Assembly: GCA_015680685.1 (NCBI GenBank) | Contig: MNCI01035040.1 | Location: 750,411-814,410, forward strand | Direction of reading: 5' to 3' | DNA: 64,000 nt | Source: Gnetum montanum | Taxonomy: Eukaryota > Streptophyta > Gnetopsida > Gnetales > Gnetaceae | Shown: in pieces, positions 46,011-58,423 of the stretch | How positions within the stretch are numbered: the first letter of the stretch is position 1 | Layout: each line of letters opens with the position of its first letter | Program-made: the position numbers and the translations under genes | The notes under the pieces: model-generated | Databases searched by the model: none | What the model was told of the DNA's origin: nothing | What the model saw: the letters and a program-made list of their open reading frames with translations, nothing else

Positions 46011-47500
46011 ATTTTCCTTTGAAATTTGAGTCATTTTTTGTAAATTTCAGAGCAAACTTTGGATTGAAAGAGAATCATAAGACAGGTTTAGACAGGTTGA
46101 AGTTGATTTGGTATTTTCAAAAGATTCTAAGTACTCATTGACATGTATTTCCATGGTTTTCCAATTAGATATCAAAGGATTCATTTGTTGAAAAACTCAT
46201 CAAAATAATTAGATTCTATTTATTTAAGATGATTAGAAGCTAAATGATTTTATTATTTACAATAGTTCATCGGTGGTAGGTGCATATTTATGTCATTAGT
46301 AATAATGCCTAGCCCATAAACATTTTCACTCTAACAATAGTGAAAATTGTAACATCTTCGATAATAGTCGAATGGAAGAAGTTACATTAGATATTAACAT
46401 CATTGGATTGCTTATCTTGTGGTATAGAAAATTTGTCTATTGAATCATGATAATATCCAGTGGCACATATAGCTTTTAACTTGAAAGGCTTTTTAATAGG
46501 GTAAGGCTATGGCAAGTTATCTTATTTTAAAGTAGAGTGCTTATTTATATTTTCATGACTTAAAAAGTCATGCTTATGTTTTTGATAAAATTTTTTTAAA
46601 TTTCTAAACATGTTTATTATAAATATTACTAAAATTTTCAAAATTCATATACATGCTTATTACTAAAGATTTTGAAAATTTCTACTTATGGCTACCACTA
46701 AAAATTTATACTATTTTTTTTATTTTGGCTTCTTTTGTTAACTAATCTTACAAATAGTTCTTTAAAATTTTAAGGATCCTTCTTAAGAATTCCACTTATG
46801 ATTTTATTACCACTATAATCGAGGGTATAATAAAAATAACTGAAGAGAAAAACTAAGAAAACAAAAGTTCTTGATTGTTCTTTCTTCTATTTGATGGATG
46901 TGTTTAAATTATTTTATGAAATTATAAATAATGAAGGGAAGATATTGATTTCTTTTTGGAATAAACAAAGAAGAAAAAATAGATAAAAATAAAAAAAGTC
47001 TTTTCAAAGATACAAGAATCATGTTATGTATTATGACATTTGATTTAAAATTACTATATTTATCATAAATTTTTCTTTTTGATATTGATTCCTTTTTGTT
47101 TTCTAACTATATTCAATGGTTATCATTTTAAATATGTTGAATGTACATAGTTGACTAAATTTTTATTAAGTATAATTGAATGTTGGTTATGAAGATATTG
47201 TTATAGATAAAGTTGAATGGATATATCATGAACACCTTGGAGGCATGCTTGAAGTATTTTGATGATCAAGTGAAAGCACTCTAATGGAATTCTTGCTTAT
47301 CCATAGCCTAAGAGTATGAATCCAAAGCATTTGAGTCCCACTAACAAAAGTAGCATCTTTAATTACATCATTGAGAACTTCATTTTTGTCCTCCAAGTTT
47401 GATGCAAGTACCATTTCATGATACAAAGGTAGATAAAAAAACTAAAGACACAAGAAAAAGACAAATCATTAGAAGATCAAGTTCACAAGCATTATCATTT
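46011..47500. other. Unassigned AT-rich sequence
   Basis: Lies between the element C internal promoter and the chromovirus pol. It may hold the 3' end of the chromovirus, but I see no LTR ends or domains. A minus open stretch (47426-47226) is not recognised. Confidence 0.3.
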
Positions 47501-49612
47501 ATCTTGGCTCTAATCTAACTTGGAGTAAATTTTTTTGGTTTGAGCTTGAATTGGTTTATATTCCTCAATCTCTCCTTGTCCAAATGAAGTTAAACATAGT
47601 CACCAACTTCCAGTGTCATCCTTTTCTTACCCAAATTCTTGGTAGTAACAACCTATTTTTTCCTTTCTCTCAAGCTTTACTTTCATTCACTTATGCAAGT
47701 CTTATATGTTTGGCACAAATATGAACTGACATAAGCACAAACATCAATTTTCCTCAACTCATTTTCCATCCTATGAGAATAATCATAATTCACTATAAAT
47801 GGACTTTTTCAAGTGCTGAAATGATAAGAGTTGTTCTAGCTAAACTCAACATGAGATAAGATATTTTTCCATCTATTTGATTAATCTTCTTAAAGATATC
47901 TTAAAATTTGTACCAATGATTTATTTACAACCTTTATTTGTCCATCACTTTGTGGATGATAGACAATAGAGAAAGATAATTTGGTACCTAATAATTTCCA
48001 CAATGATCTTTAAGAATGACTTGTGAATCTCACTTCTCTATTACTCATAATCTTTAAGGAAATTTCATGTAATCTAATAACATGTTGGAAAAAAATGAGC
48101 TATAAGAGATGCATATTACTTCTTTTACAAGGAAAGAAATATGTCATTTTGAAAAATCTATTGACTAAAACAAAAATAGAATGATGTCCAAGAGTACCAC
48201 ACATAAAATCCATAGAAATAATATCATAGGAAGCATTAGAAATAGGTAAAGCTAAATAGTAACTAGAAATATATTTTTCTCCCTTGAATTTTTTACAATA
48301 TGATACTTCCTGACAAATTTAATTCAATCATTTCACATACCTAGCTAGAAGTGGCTTTTAGCAACAAGCTCATAGGTCTTTGTTTGTCTTTCTCATATGT
48401 TCAACCATTTCACATGTATTCTTCTCATGTAAATTCCTTAACCTAAAATCACTATTTGGCACACATATCTTACCATTTTTAAAGCAAAATCCATGATGTA
48501 GATGATAGTCTCTCTACCTATCCACTCTACTTAGCAATGGAACATTAAAATCCTTCTAATCTCATCAAAATTAGCATTATCTTGATACAAAGAAGTAAAG
48601 GTCTCAAGTATTTCTACTTGTGCACATGAATGACTTACCATCATAAAAGGAGAATCTTCTACCACATTGTTTTTTTTTCACTTCTAAACTTTAACAAAAA
48701 GTGAAATTCTTGGACGTACTCTACCCATTTCATATGCTTGGTGCTTAACATTTTTATGAATTCAAGAATTACAATGCTTTGTGATCAATCAAAAGAAAAA
48801 ATTCATTTTCTAGAAATTGATGTTTTTAATGTTTAATAACCTAAAGTTTAGCATACAATTCCTTTTCTTAGACATTATACTTCTGCCTTGATTCATTTAG
48901 CTTCTTTAAGAAAACTACATTGGGCTTACCTTCTTATCATAAAACACCACCAATTGTAAGTTGACTTACATACACCTTTACTTCAAAAAGCTTGGTAAAT
49001 TATGGAATTGCAAACACTATAGCACTACTAATTTTATGCTTCAAGGCTTGGAATGATGTTTCTTATTCATAACTCTACAAAAAAATTGTACTTTTCTTCA
49101 AATAAGAAATTATTGGCCATGTAATAGACTTAAAATATGCAATGAATCTTCTATAAAAACTAGCTCTTCAACATTCTTCAGTAAAATCCAATATCTAATT
49201 GCCTTGATCTTAGCAAGCTTTATCTTTACCTATATTTTAAAGATAACATGATCCAAATAGAAAAATTTTCTTTTGAGGAAGGGATACTTCCTTACATTTA
49301 TCACTAGTTGATCTCATGTAATTTGGATAACATCTTTTTCAAATGCTATACATTCTCATCCTCATTGTAACTATAAACAAGGATATCATAAAAAAAAAAT
49401 ACAATGCAACATTTACCAATTAAATTTCTTAACATAGCATTTATTAAGCTCATTAAAGTAACAAGAACATTGGTTAGCCCAAATGGCATGACTAACCACT
49501 GATACAATCCATTTAAAATTTTGAAAGAGGTTTTTCATTCATCCCCAAGTCAAATCCATATTTAATGGTAGCTAATTTGTTCAAGATAGTGTGAATGTGT
49601 GCCTCCTAACTC
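47500..49612 (-). mobile_element. Truncated chromovirus (Ty3/gypsy) pol
   Basis: Minus-strand order: RT (49600-49100; WLVMPFGLTN, then FFYDILVYS where the family has FDDILVYS), RNase H (LLIDHKAL near 48800), integrase (ISMDFMCGTLGHHSIFVLV near 48200; YHPQSDGQIKVVN near 47960) and a GPY/F-type start (EVGDYV then LHLDKERLR near 47610). These phrases are typical of plant chromoviruses. The RT N-terminus is cut off where the Copia LTR begins. Numerous stops. Confidence 0.78.
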
Positions 49613-49619
49613 CTCCATC

Positions 49620-51035
49620 CATGTTTACTTTGATGTTTATTAGAATAGAATGTAGTGTTAGTCTTTCCTTTGATTTTATGATATTTAATTTTAATGTAAT
49701 ATATGTTATAATTGTGTTTGTATAAGGAAAAAGGATCTTAGAAGGTTAGGATTTGAGCATATTTTCAAAAAGAGGAAGAAGAAGCTAAGAGCCATCATTT
49801 GTGATCCATTCTCCAAGAGGTAAAATTCTCTACAAAAAAGTATAAATAGGAGTGAACCCCTCCTATTGTAACTTGTCTTGATTTTTCATTTGGATTGAAT
49901 TGAAGTTTTTCCTTCCTTTAATTCTTCAATGTTCTTGCACAAGCTATGTGTGTGCTTAGGGAATCTCTTTTAGCTTTCTCCTGTTCTTCTTTCTTTAATG
50001 TTTGTAGCATTACCATATTAATTTTAGGAGTGAATCCCTTATGGGTTCTTCTTCCAAGTTCTCTCAAGATTTTCTTTTATAGTTTCTTATAATTTCATTC
50101 ATCTTCTAAAGTTTCTCAAATTCATTTTCTATTAAATTTCTAAAGTTAAATGTATGTTTTCTCATGTTTCTAGTGAATATTCAAGGAATTTAGAAGTTTT
50201 TTTCTATTGTAATTCAAGGGATTTACTTCCCTTTTTCATATTGAAGATAATTTTTATGTTCTTATTCATGGCTTTTAGCCCTTTCATGCTAGTTTAATGT
50301 AAAAGCATACGTATATCTTTACATGTGCTTATTTCAAGATTCTTTAGCATGTGGAAGTATTTTATCATGCTTATCACATATTTCAAGAGCATCTAAAGTC
50401 ATTTTGAAGTGGAATTAAGAGTTTGTATATGTTTATATTGGTTTTAAGACTGTAAAACATGTTGTTAATCTTAATTTTCCATGTTTGAGCCTCATTTCTT
50501 CTTAGATTGTTGTCAAATTTTATTTTTGGTATTGTTCTCTATTTCCTATAGGACCACAACTTCACCATGACTTGTGGTCTATACAGAGACATTTTCAAGT
50601 AACCACAACTTTACCATGACTCATTGAACATGACCATAACCTTACCATAACTTGTGGTCTAATTGTTCTATAATCCCATGACTCATGATCTACTCATGGA
50701 TAAATTTGAAGTACAAAGAAGGTGCTTCAGGGGCCTAAATGTTCCTCATGACCTAACCATGACTCATGGCTAGATATTAGTATACTTAGAGCATATTTCC
50801 TTTCAATTTTAGATAAACCATGATATGTGGTAGGCTTTTGATATTACAACATGACTTGATCATGACCAATGGTTTGCCACCATGACCCATTTTATGATAC
50901 CAGAACTTGTGATTTTATAGACCATGTCCAAGTTGTAACTCATGGTCAACTTGTGGTGGTAAAAATTGACTTCAATGAAGTTGAAATTTCTATAATTGTA
51001 ATATTAGAGGAACATTATTTTACTTCTAACCTTTG
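49620..51035 (+). repeat. Copia element 5' LTR
   Basis: Begins just after the chromovirus stops. It contains a TATA box (GTATAAATAGG, 49840-49850) and a T-rich leader, and ends before a Met-type primer site at 51041. I could not fix the exact first base. About 1.4 kb. The 3' third holds the repeat described separately. Confidence 0.55.
50540..50970 (+). repeat. Scattered CCATGACTTGTGGT-type repeat inside Copia LTR
   Basis: At least a dozen variants of (A/T)CCATGA(C/T)(T)...GTGGT, CCATGACTCATG and their reverse complements (ACCACAACTT, GACCATG) occur with irregular spacing of 15-40 bases in both orientations. Confidence 0.6.
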
Positions 51036-51040
51036 AAAAG

Positions 51041-51052
51041 TGGTATTGAAGC
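51041..51052 (+). promoter_or_regulatory. Primer-binding site, initiator tRNA-Met type
   Basis: TGGTATTGAAGC matches the usual Copia site TGGTATCAGAGC at 9 of 12 positions and sits between LTR and gag. Confidence 0.55.
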
Positions 51053-51239
51053 TAATAAGTTACTAAGAAGAAGGTAAAAAAATGCCCTCAAAAGATATTC
51101 ATGTGTTGTCATTTTAATGAATTTTAAGATTTTTCTTATTGATATCATTTTTTCATGTCTATATTAAAAATTAATGATTTTTAATATTATGTTGAAAATG
51201 AGCTTGTAATTTTTCCAAATATCAATGCTCTAACTAGAG

Positions 51240-51930
51240 AGAGAAGGAGGTAATTCATTAGAGATATTAAGTTGGATACTTTTTCTAAGATGATTATTTG
51301 TACAAGTTGCACTAAGGCCATTGAAGAAAAAATTATAATAAAAGAATACTTCTAAAGAATGTTAGGATGTCCTTGAAGAGGAATATAAGGGTAATGAGGC
51401 TAATAGAAAGATTAACAAACTAAAACTCAAGATAGAGTTTAAGAATATGAAAGTCCAAAGAGATGAGTCCCTTGAGAATTTTCTTAAAAGATGCATAAAG
51501 TCATGTCATTGTTGTATGGTGATTGTAGATTTATCAATATCATTGAAACCATAGTCTAAATAAAATACCACTCTACTCATAATTTATATGAACTTGTGTC
51601 AAGCCTAAGGGCTTTCCAAGAGTTAAAAAGCTCTTCATAATTAAGGTAAGATAATGCCTATCTAGGTTAACATCCTTCAAGAGGTAGAGGTTAAGCTAGA
51701 AGATGAAGGAGAAGAGGAAATTTTCAAAGGAGTGAAGAATCATTTTAAGAAAGGTAGCCATCAAATTTTAGAGTAGAGGAAGAAACCCAAGAGAAAGAAG
51801 AGGAGGTCAAAAAGCCAACTTCCAAAAAAGAAATAACACCTTTTCACCATCTCAATCAATCCCATGATGTAAATTTTTTAACAAGAAAAATCACATATAA
51901 GATAAATATTAATGGAAAATGAAATTTCAA
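51240..51930 (+). pseudogene. Copia gag remnant
   Basis: VLEEEYKGNE, then INKLKLKIEFKNMKVQRDES and LENFLKR (about 51370-51490), match the Copia-type gag (UBN2) pattern. A worn zinc knuckle (CKFFNKKNHI) follows at about 51862-51891. Stops break it. Confidence 0.7.
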
Positions 51931-52029
51931 AACCTTACCATTCAAGAGAAAAATAATCAAGCACAACAAGAAGATTTTTCATTAGTCCAAGACAAAGGTA
52001 AGTAAGTAGGTGATGGTTCTAACACTAAT

Positions 52030-52243
52030 TTTAATGCTTGCTACATGTCTAAGAAAATTAGTCCTTCTACTTGGATAATTGATAACGGTTGTAGTAATTA
52101 TATAACTTCTCAAAAATAATGTTTCATAGATTCTAAGGATGATAAGAGTTTTGGGTCAATTAAAGTAGGTGATGAGTCTTATGTAAAAATTGAAGGCCTT
52201 GGTAAATGTTAAATTTTTCTTGATAATGATCACCACATCCAAG
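52030..52243 (+). pseudogene. Copia protease remnant, cut by element E
   Basis: STWIIDNGCSNYITSQK (about 52063-52113) corresponds to the WIIDSGCSNHMT block of Copia protease, with catalytic DSG changed to DNG. The frame ends at element E (52244); the rest of pol must lie beyond the window. Confidence 0.72.
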
Positions 52244-52767
52244 TGTTGTCACATTTATAAAAATTGATGGAGAAGATTTTATGAAATAATGTTGAGAATT
52301 TAATTGCCCAATTTAATTATTTATTTGTGATTGGAAGACAAGAATTAGATTATTTATTTCAAAGGGAAATAATGAGAAGCATGATTAAGAAAGGTGTTGA
52401 TGGAGAATGAATGGAAAATACTCTCTATATTCAAGGTGTGCACATTTTGGATTTATGTTTATAATTTAAGAGTAGAAAACCAAAGACATGATTAAAAAAA
52501 TGAAATTAATGAAAGCTTAGTTTTAGCTAGAGAAAGAAAAATTGCAGTAAGGTGTTTCTAACCAAAGGACAAAAATTTTGTGGTTTTCCCATGTAAAAAT
52601 ATATATAATAGTGGAGATGAAATTTTAGAAATAATCAAGCAATTGCAAGTTAGTGCACTTGCAACCATGTCACCATCAGCTCCTACATTGCATAAGTTTA
52701 TTAGTTTTAGATTTAATGGTAAATCAGATACCTCAAAGAATGATGATGATCAGAAACCAAATAGATA

Positions 52768-52990
52768 AATTTGTAGATTCATTTTCTCTAAAAACTATGC
52801 AAGAATTTCTTCAAAAAAATAACGAGTAACAACATTTTGGATGGATCATGTAGAGACCCATTGTTATGTTGCACGTTTTTCTATGAAAGAGGCCATTGCA
52901 ACTCATGATGCCATATTCAATTTACAGTGGCCTTCAAAAACTGGTAAAAATTTAGTTGCAAGGTTTGTAGACCTTGAACAAAGTAAAGAG
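52768..52990 (+). pseudogene. Acinus-like RRM fragment inside the 5' LTR
   Basis: Two frames offset by one shift read KFVDSFSLKTMQEFLQ and then TFWMDHVETHCYVARFSMKE, AIATHDAIFNLQWPSKTGKN, LVARFVDLEQSKEK. From memory this follows the RRM of Acinus (the SAP/RRM protein of the exon-junction-associated ASAP complex): R-PFTLKAVQELL, FWxDxIKxHCxVTYSSVEEA, ATRxAxYNLxWP, L-AxFV. No gypsy LTR has reason to encode this, so it looks captured from a host gene. Intron-free, frameshifted, not functional as a protein. Confidence 0.7.
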
Positions 52991-54057
52991 AAAAATATCT
53001 AGTTCAACAACTCAAGTAGCATTTGATGAATTTTGTGAGATAAAGCCATAGTTTCAACACAAAGTTAACAAAATTAATAATGTTCTTGCTTAATGATTGT
53101 TCAGAAAGCATGACAGTATGAAATGCAGTGATGAAACTTGAGCCTAAGCTATAGTAGCAAATAATATGATGGAATAAAATTTTCAAGAAGAAAAGATTGA
53201 ATAAGATGCCATGAACTTGATTTCAAAACTTGTAGAAGAGCATACAACCTACAACTCATGAAAGAAGAAGCTCTAAACAAAATTATTTTTTAAAGCAAAA
53301 AAAGCATGCCAAACCTACAACTATTTCAGGCAATAGAAATTTAGCTTGACATTCATAATTAATATTCTAGAAGCCCTAAAGCAATGGTCATTGTTATATA
53401 AAAAAAGGCAAGGTTTCTTGATATATAAACTAAAATTAAGCTATACTACAAGTTGTTGCTTCATCCTTTTTAGGGTATCTAGTAGGTTTAGGAACCCTAA
53501 GCAAAGGGTATCCATCATAGTAATTTTTCTCCATGAATAGAAATGTTGGAATTCTTGATGGCAGCTCCTCTTTAGCTCCAACTACTTGCACACAAGTGTT
53601 GCTGGACAAAGGATCGCATTGCTACAGGGTATTGGTGTAGTGAGAACTAGAGAAGGACCTGAATCTATGATTTCTTATTCAATGTCATCGGTGGTCATTT
53701 TGGAGTAGCATTAAGCACAATAACAACTATAGAGACTAGAGAAGATGCTAGCGGGAGCACCATGCCTATAGAACCTTAGTGGCAGAAGGATTTGGGAGTG
53801 GAAGTAGGGGATGAAAGAGGTAGCATGGCAGTGGGCATGATAGCCATGAAGCCTATACACCTTCTCAAAGTCACACCTAATGTGAACTTACATATCTTAA
53901 GGACAAATGCCCTTAACAATGATTTTTTTAATAATAAAATTGCAAGCAAAAACTTATAATTTATTTGAACTACAATTGGAAATTTTAAAAAGGGATATTT
54001 ATAGTTTAAAAAGGGAGGAATTCATAATCATTTGATAAATATAACTTTAATTTCTAT

Positions 54058-54294
54058 GGGATTTAAAAATTTCCATAGAAGTTATAACCTCCTATGGAAG
54101 TTATAACTAGATCTCTTTGATATTTGTAAGGTTGTAATGACCAAGAAAACACTTGCCAACTAAGGCTTGATTTTCTCATAACTTCCTATAGAAGTTATAA
54201 CTTATTAAGGTAGTTATGAATAAATTTCCTAGATATTTTTTATTCACCTTAACCTTTAATGATGATTGTAATTACCATGAAGCCACTATAAAAA
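54058..54294 (+). promoter_or_regulatory. Element E LTR promoter: repeated CCTATGGAAGTTATAAC words and TATA box
   Basis: CCATAGAAGTTATAAC, CCTATGGAAGTTATAAC and CCTATAGAAGTTATAAC (about 54073-54203) precede CACTATAAAAAGG (54284-54296). Direct repeats just upstream of an LTR TATA box are typical enhancer-like elements. Confidence 0.55.
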
Positions 54295-55450
54295 GGCTTC
54301 AAGGGTAGAATGAGGGGGGATTACATTGGAGGATTTGGTTAGAAGATACTTAGAAAAATATTGAAGATTGTAAAAGCATGGATTGCTAAAGACAATAATT
54401 CAGCTGCTTTGTTTTAATCCTTTGAGTTATTTTCTTCTCATTTTGTTTTAGTTGCTTAGCAAATGGTCTAGATATTATTATGCTTGGCATTTAATTTTGG
54501 AATTTCCTAGATTATTCTTATAGCTCTATTTTTGTGCAATATTAGACTTCTATTAGGTTTGCCATATAAGAGCTTATGTTGTGTTAGAAAAACATCTTGA
54601 ACAATTTAATAGTAATGTCTTATAGAAATTGCCTATTTGAGACTAGAGAATCCACAAAATCTTTGATACTTTGACTTATTTGAAATAGCTTCATTTTTTA
54701 AAAGTTTATTGCCTTAATATTTCATTCTTGAAATTGTCAAATTTTTCTACTAGTTCTATTGTTTGTAATTCTTGACAGCTATTAAGTAGCCAAACAAAAG
54801 CTTGTACTTGTTGTTTACAAAGCATTTTGGTAGTGTAATAAGATTTTGTTTTATGAAATTTCTTGTTAAGCTTAGAGGGTTTGGATAATTCATATTTAGA
54901 TTGAATTGGAATAGATTTATTGTGAAGTGTTTCATCATGTTCAATTTATCTTGCCTAAATGTTTAATTTTATATTCTTTTCTTTTCTCTTTTTAAAACCC
55001 ATAGAATCTTAGTCTATTTCTAGTTTTCTTATGGAATTTTCTCTTTGGGGAAATTAATAGTAGGTTGGTAGAATTGTGCTAAAACATTTTTGTGAAATTT
55101 TATGTGTTTCAAGTAGTGTACTATAGGGACTATATTGACTAAGCAACTTGACAAAATTGGAATATTTAATAACTTACAGTATTCAACAAAGTTAGTTGAA
55201 TTTCTTTTATGATAGCTAGTTACAATTTCATACACAAACCTAAGCATCTCAACATTACAACAGTAAACACACACTCATGTTTAGTTCATTTCATAACCAT
55301 TGAGTTTATTTGGAGGTATCTAGGACTTGGTGTTGCAAGAATACTAGCGAGCATCTAAACCATATTTTAAGGAACACCTGAGTTTCTTGTGATTCCAAAG
55401 TTGCGAGACTAGGGCCAAATGTTGGTAGTTGCAAATAGTTGTATAGTTTT

Positions 55451-55470
55451 TTTTGGCACTAGAAGGAGGG
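55451..55470 (+). promoter_or_regulatory. Probable primer-binding site of element E
   Basis: TTTTGGCACTAGAAGGAGGG follows the LTR end. It resembles the TGGCGCTAGAAGGAGG string I recall from Tat-type elements. Which tRNA it fits cannot be decided here. Confidence 0.45.
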
Positions 55471-55812
55471 TAGAACATTTGTTACCGAAGTTCATTACAT
55501 TCAAAGAGATCAATAGTCCTAGCATAATAGTAGTTCTTTTGTTGCTAGGAGGGATTAAAAATTAGATACTATTTTGGGCTCATGACCAAATAGACTAGTA
55601 GTTTAGAAGATTTCAAAGGTTTTAAAGAAATGTTTTATTATAAGATTGAGTATTTATCAGAGGAAGAACATAGGAAGATTCTTGAGTTTGGAACAAGTAG
55701 TGGAGTAAAGACTAGAAGTATACAAAGATCACCCCTTCTGTTTGGTTTGTTATTCTATAAGAGAAAGTTGAAGAAATAAAAGAGTTCAATAATCAAAAGG
55801 AATTATAATATA

Positions 55813-56850
55813 ATGGCAAATCCTTAGCAAAGAGTTACACCATTAGGGTTTCAAAGCTACAATGATATTCCTAAGGTAGTTTAAAAATATTTGCTTGAGC
55901 CTTTTATTCCTAGAAAAACTTACTTACTTGAAGAGTATATTCACCTATTTGAGTTAACTTTAGCTCATGAAAATATTCAATATCAAGACCACACTTGTAA
56001 TTTGTTTGTAGCAAATATAAAGGATATGGCTCAGATTTTGTATTCAAACTTGCCAAGTAATAGTATCACAAGTTGGGATGATATGAAAAGTCTTTTCTTG
56101 GCCTAGTTTGGAAATAAATTAGATCAACAACAACTGTATTATGGGCTAGTACAAGCTAAGGAAGAAGTTAAAGAGTCAATTAGAGATTTCAATATTAAGT
56201 TTCAATGAATTTGTGGACTCTCTCAAAGATAGTATAGACCATTAGATGAAATGCTTAGAGACACTTATCTTAAGGCCGTGAATTCCAATATTTCAATTTG
56301 GTTAAGAAGAACTCCAAACTTATTAATGTTGAATGATTACTTTAGTGAAGCAATACAATTAGAAAAACATCTGAACTTGAACAATGAAGAGGTTATCACA
56401 ACTAAAGAAGAAGAAGAAAAGATGATGATTCTTGTGCAATATTTTTTTCAACTTAAAGCATTAATAGGGCCATCTTGTATTAAGACAAAGAAAGAGTCAT
56501 AAAGTAGAGAATTTGATAAGGGACACTTAATGAAAGATTTATCCAACAAAGTAGTGAAACTAGAAAAAGCTTGGTAAAACTTAAGATTAAGGAAAAAAAG
56601 AAAATAAAAGATATAAGCATCAAGCTACTAATTTAGTAGAATATGAGGATAAAAGTGATCTTGCTATGTCCAATTTCCTTGATAGTGAATTTGATAATGA
56701 GCTATCTAGTATCCATTACGCAAGCAAATCTTCTAACAATGGATCTAGTGATACCTCTTCTCTATCAAGTTCTAGAGAGGATATATCATTAGATGAAAAG
56801 TGTAATAAGAATGACGAAATGGATATAATGTTAGATCAAAAGAGAGATTA
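55813..56850 (+). pseudogene. Element E gag remnant
   Basis: MANP starts near 55813, with an early stop. 55891-56106 reads EYIHLFELTLAHENIQYQD and SITSWDDMKSLFLAxFGNK, and 56251-56502 continues MLRDTYLKAVNSNISIWLRR: the order (W-DM...F...F) of gypsy capsid. A Ser/Asp-rich linker follows (56666-56851). Confidence 0.65.
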
Positions 56851-57109
56851 AATACTTCTAGACCTCCAAACCTTATTTTTGATCCATCCACTAAGAGAAA
56901 GGTTTTTAAACCAAGTGGAAGAGAGAAAAATAAAAGTAAAGGATATCGAGTAGAGTTAAGTACTTAAAATCAAACTCTTAATAAATGGATGAAGAAACCA
57001 GGTTTTTATGGAAAGGGAGAATATAATCTAGTTGAAGACCTAAAGCATGTTAAGGTCAACATTAGTATTTATCAATTGTTATAGATAGGAGATCAGCAAA
57101 GAAAAACTT

Positions 57110-57500
57110 TAGAGTTCATTAAAGGTGAAAAGAGAGTTGGAGATTTAGAGGTAAGCTATGTATCTAACATTGATAAGATAACAAAAACTAGCTATGGGTG
57201 TACTCCTAATAAAGAAGATCCTCCTTTTCTTTTAATAATAAAATTAAAGGATAAATATGTTCATAATTTCTTACTCAATTTTAGAGCTACATCTATCATC
57301 ATGCCATTGTCTATATGCAAAAAGCTTGGTTTGATTCCTGAATAATCCAATAAGAGAATTGTTCAAGTAGACAAAAGTAGATTGAAGATTGTGGGTTAGC
57401 TGCAAAATGTTCTATTGGAAATCACTTTTGAACCCCATATAAAAAGTAAAGTGATTATTCAAGTAACAGATATACCATATTCACAATCTTTTGTTGAGTA
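57110..57500 (+). pseudogene. Element E protease remnant
   Basis: PPFLLIIKLKDKYVHNFLLN is followed by FRATSIIMPLSICKKLGL, where the family has a D-S-G-A-S motif; the catalytic Asp is Asn (LLN) and Gly is Arg. IPYSQSFVE matches the DIPxSYG...LxRDW block, with Trp lost to a stop. Confidence 0.6.
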
Positions 57501-57535
57501 GAAGTTAGAGTAAGAATTTCTCAAGATACATATCA

Positions 57536-58170
57536 ATGGATTATTCACATATGTTGTTACTTTGGAAAGGGAAACCAAATCAAATTTACATATACAGTGA
57601 ACCTTTGATGTTGGAAAACATTACTTCAAATGGAAAGAACAAAGTTGTTGAAACAAGAGCTATTAAATCAACAATTTGCACACTTCAAGAAGTTTATAAC
57701 ATGGAAAAAGAAAAAGTTCAAGATGAGAGCAAATGGGAATTATATTTTGATGGGTGTTGTAATTCCAAAGGTGCAAGAGTTGGAGTAGTTCTAGTAAAAG
57801 ATAATTCTTCAAAAATATTCAAGGCAATTCATCTATCTTTTCCTTGTATGAATAACAAGGTTAAATATGACGCTTAAATATTGGTATTAATGTAGCATTG
57901 GAAATGGGAATCAAGGCAATCACCATAAAATGACATTTATGAATGATTTGTTAACAAGTTAAGGAAAATTGTGTAGTCAAAAGCTCATTATTATGACATT
58001 ATAAATAGCATTTTTTGCAAAATGTTGGGTTAGTTTCATTATTATAAAATAGAACATATAGGTAGAGAGGATAATCATATAGTGGATGATTTAGCTAAGG
58101 AAGCTTCAACATTAGATCAGAAAAGAATAGAAAATTATGTAGTCATTGAAAGTGAACATCAACTATCAGT
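57536..58170 (+). pseudogene. RNase H-like domain placed upstream of RT (archaeal-type, aRNH)
   Basis: After a DYSHMLLLWKGKPNQIYIYS linker the frame reads KWELYFDGCCNSKGARVGVV, the start of an aRNH domain with its first catalytic Asp. NNKVKYDA follows, where the family has NNxAEYEA, so Glu is Lys. Out of frame, 58045-58105 gives YKIEHIGREDNHIVDDLAKEA, the last helix with its Asp. Tat elements of plants carry such a second RNase H, but in the ones I know it lies after RT. Confidence 0.68.
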
Positions 58171-58423
58171 ACTAGATAAGATAAAACATTTGCAAGTATT
58201 TGAAGATGATGATTAAGTGGTCAGGTTTTTGAAGAATAAGTAAGAATTTGAAATTCAAATCATACTTGAAACAACATCAAGTTCTAGGTATACTTTAATT
58301 CTTGAAAAGGTGATCGGTTATGAACATGAGTTTAGAAAAAATATTCACATGAGTAAAAATATGTGAAATTTTGATGGTCAAGCTTATGAAGTAGTTAATC
58401 TTGGATCTACCAAGATACCAAAG

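Larger units (their letters stand above)
52244..55450 (+). repeat. Element E 5' LTR
   Basis: Matched to 62428-64000 over its first 1.6 kb and, in reverse, to 40381-41900 over its last 1.4 kb. The TATA box lies at 54284-54294 (CACTATAAAAAGG). U3 is thus about 2 kb and includes a host-like coding fragment. The end is placed just before TTTTGGCACTAGAAGG, so it is uncertain by about 20 bases. Confidence 0.75.

Noticed and set aside
47226-47426. Minus-strand open frame as chromodomain of the chromovirus
   Set aside because: It lacks the aromatic and W-x-P/W-x-N pattern of a chromodomain and is separated from the GPY/F-like segment.
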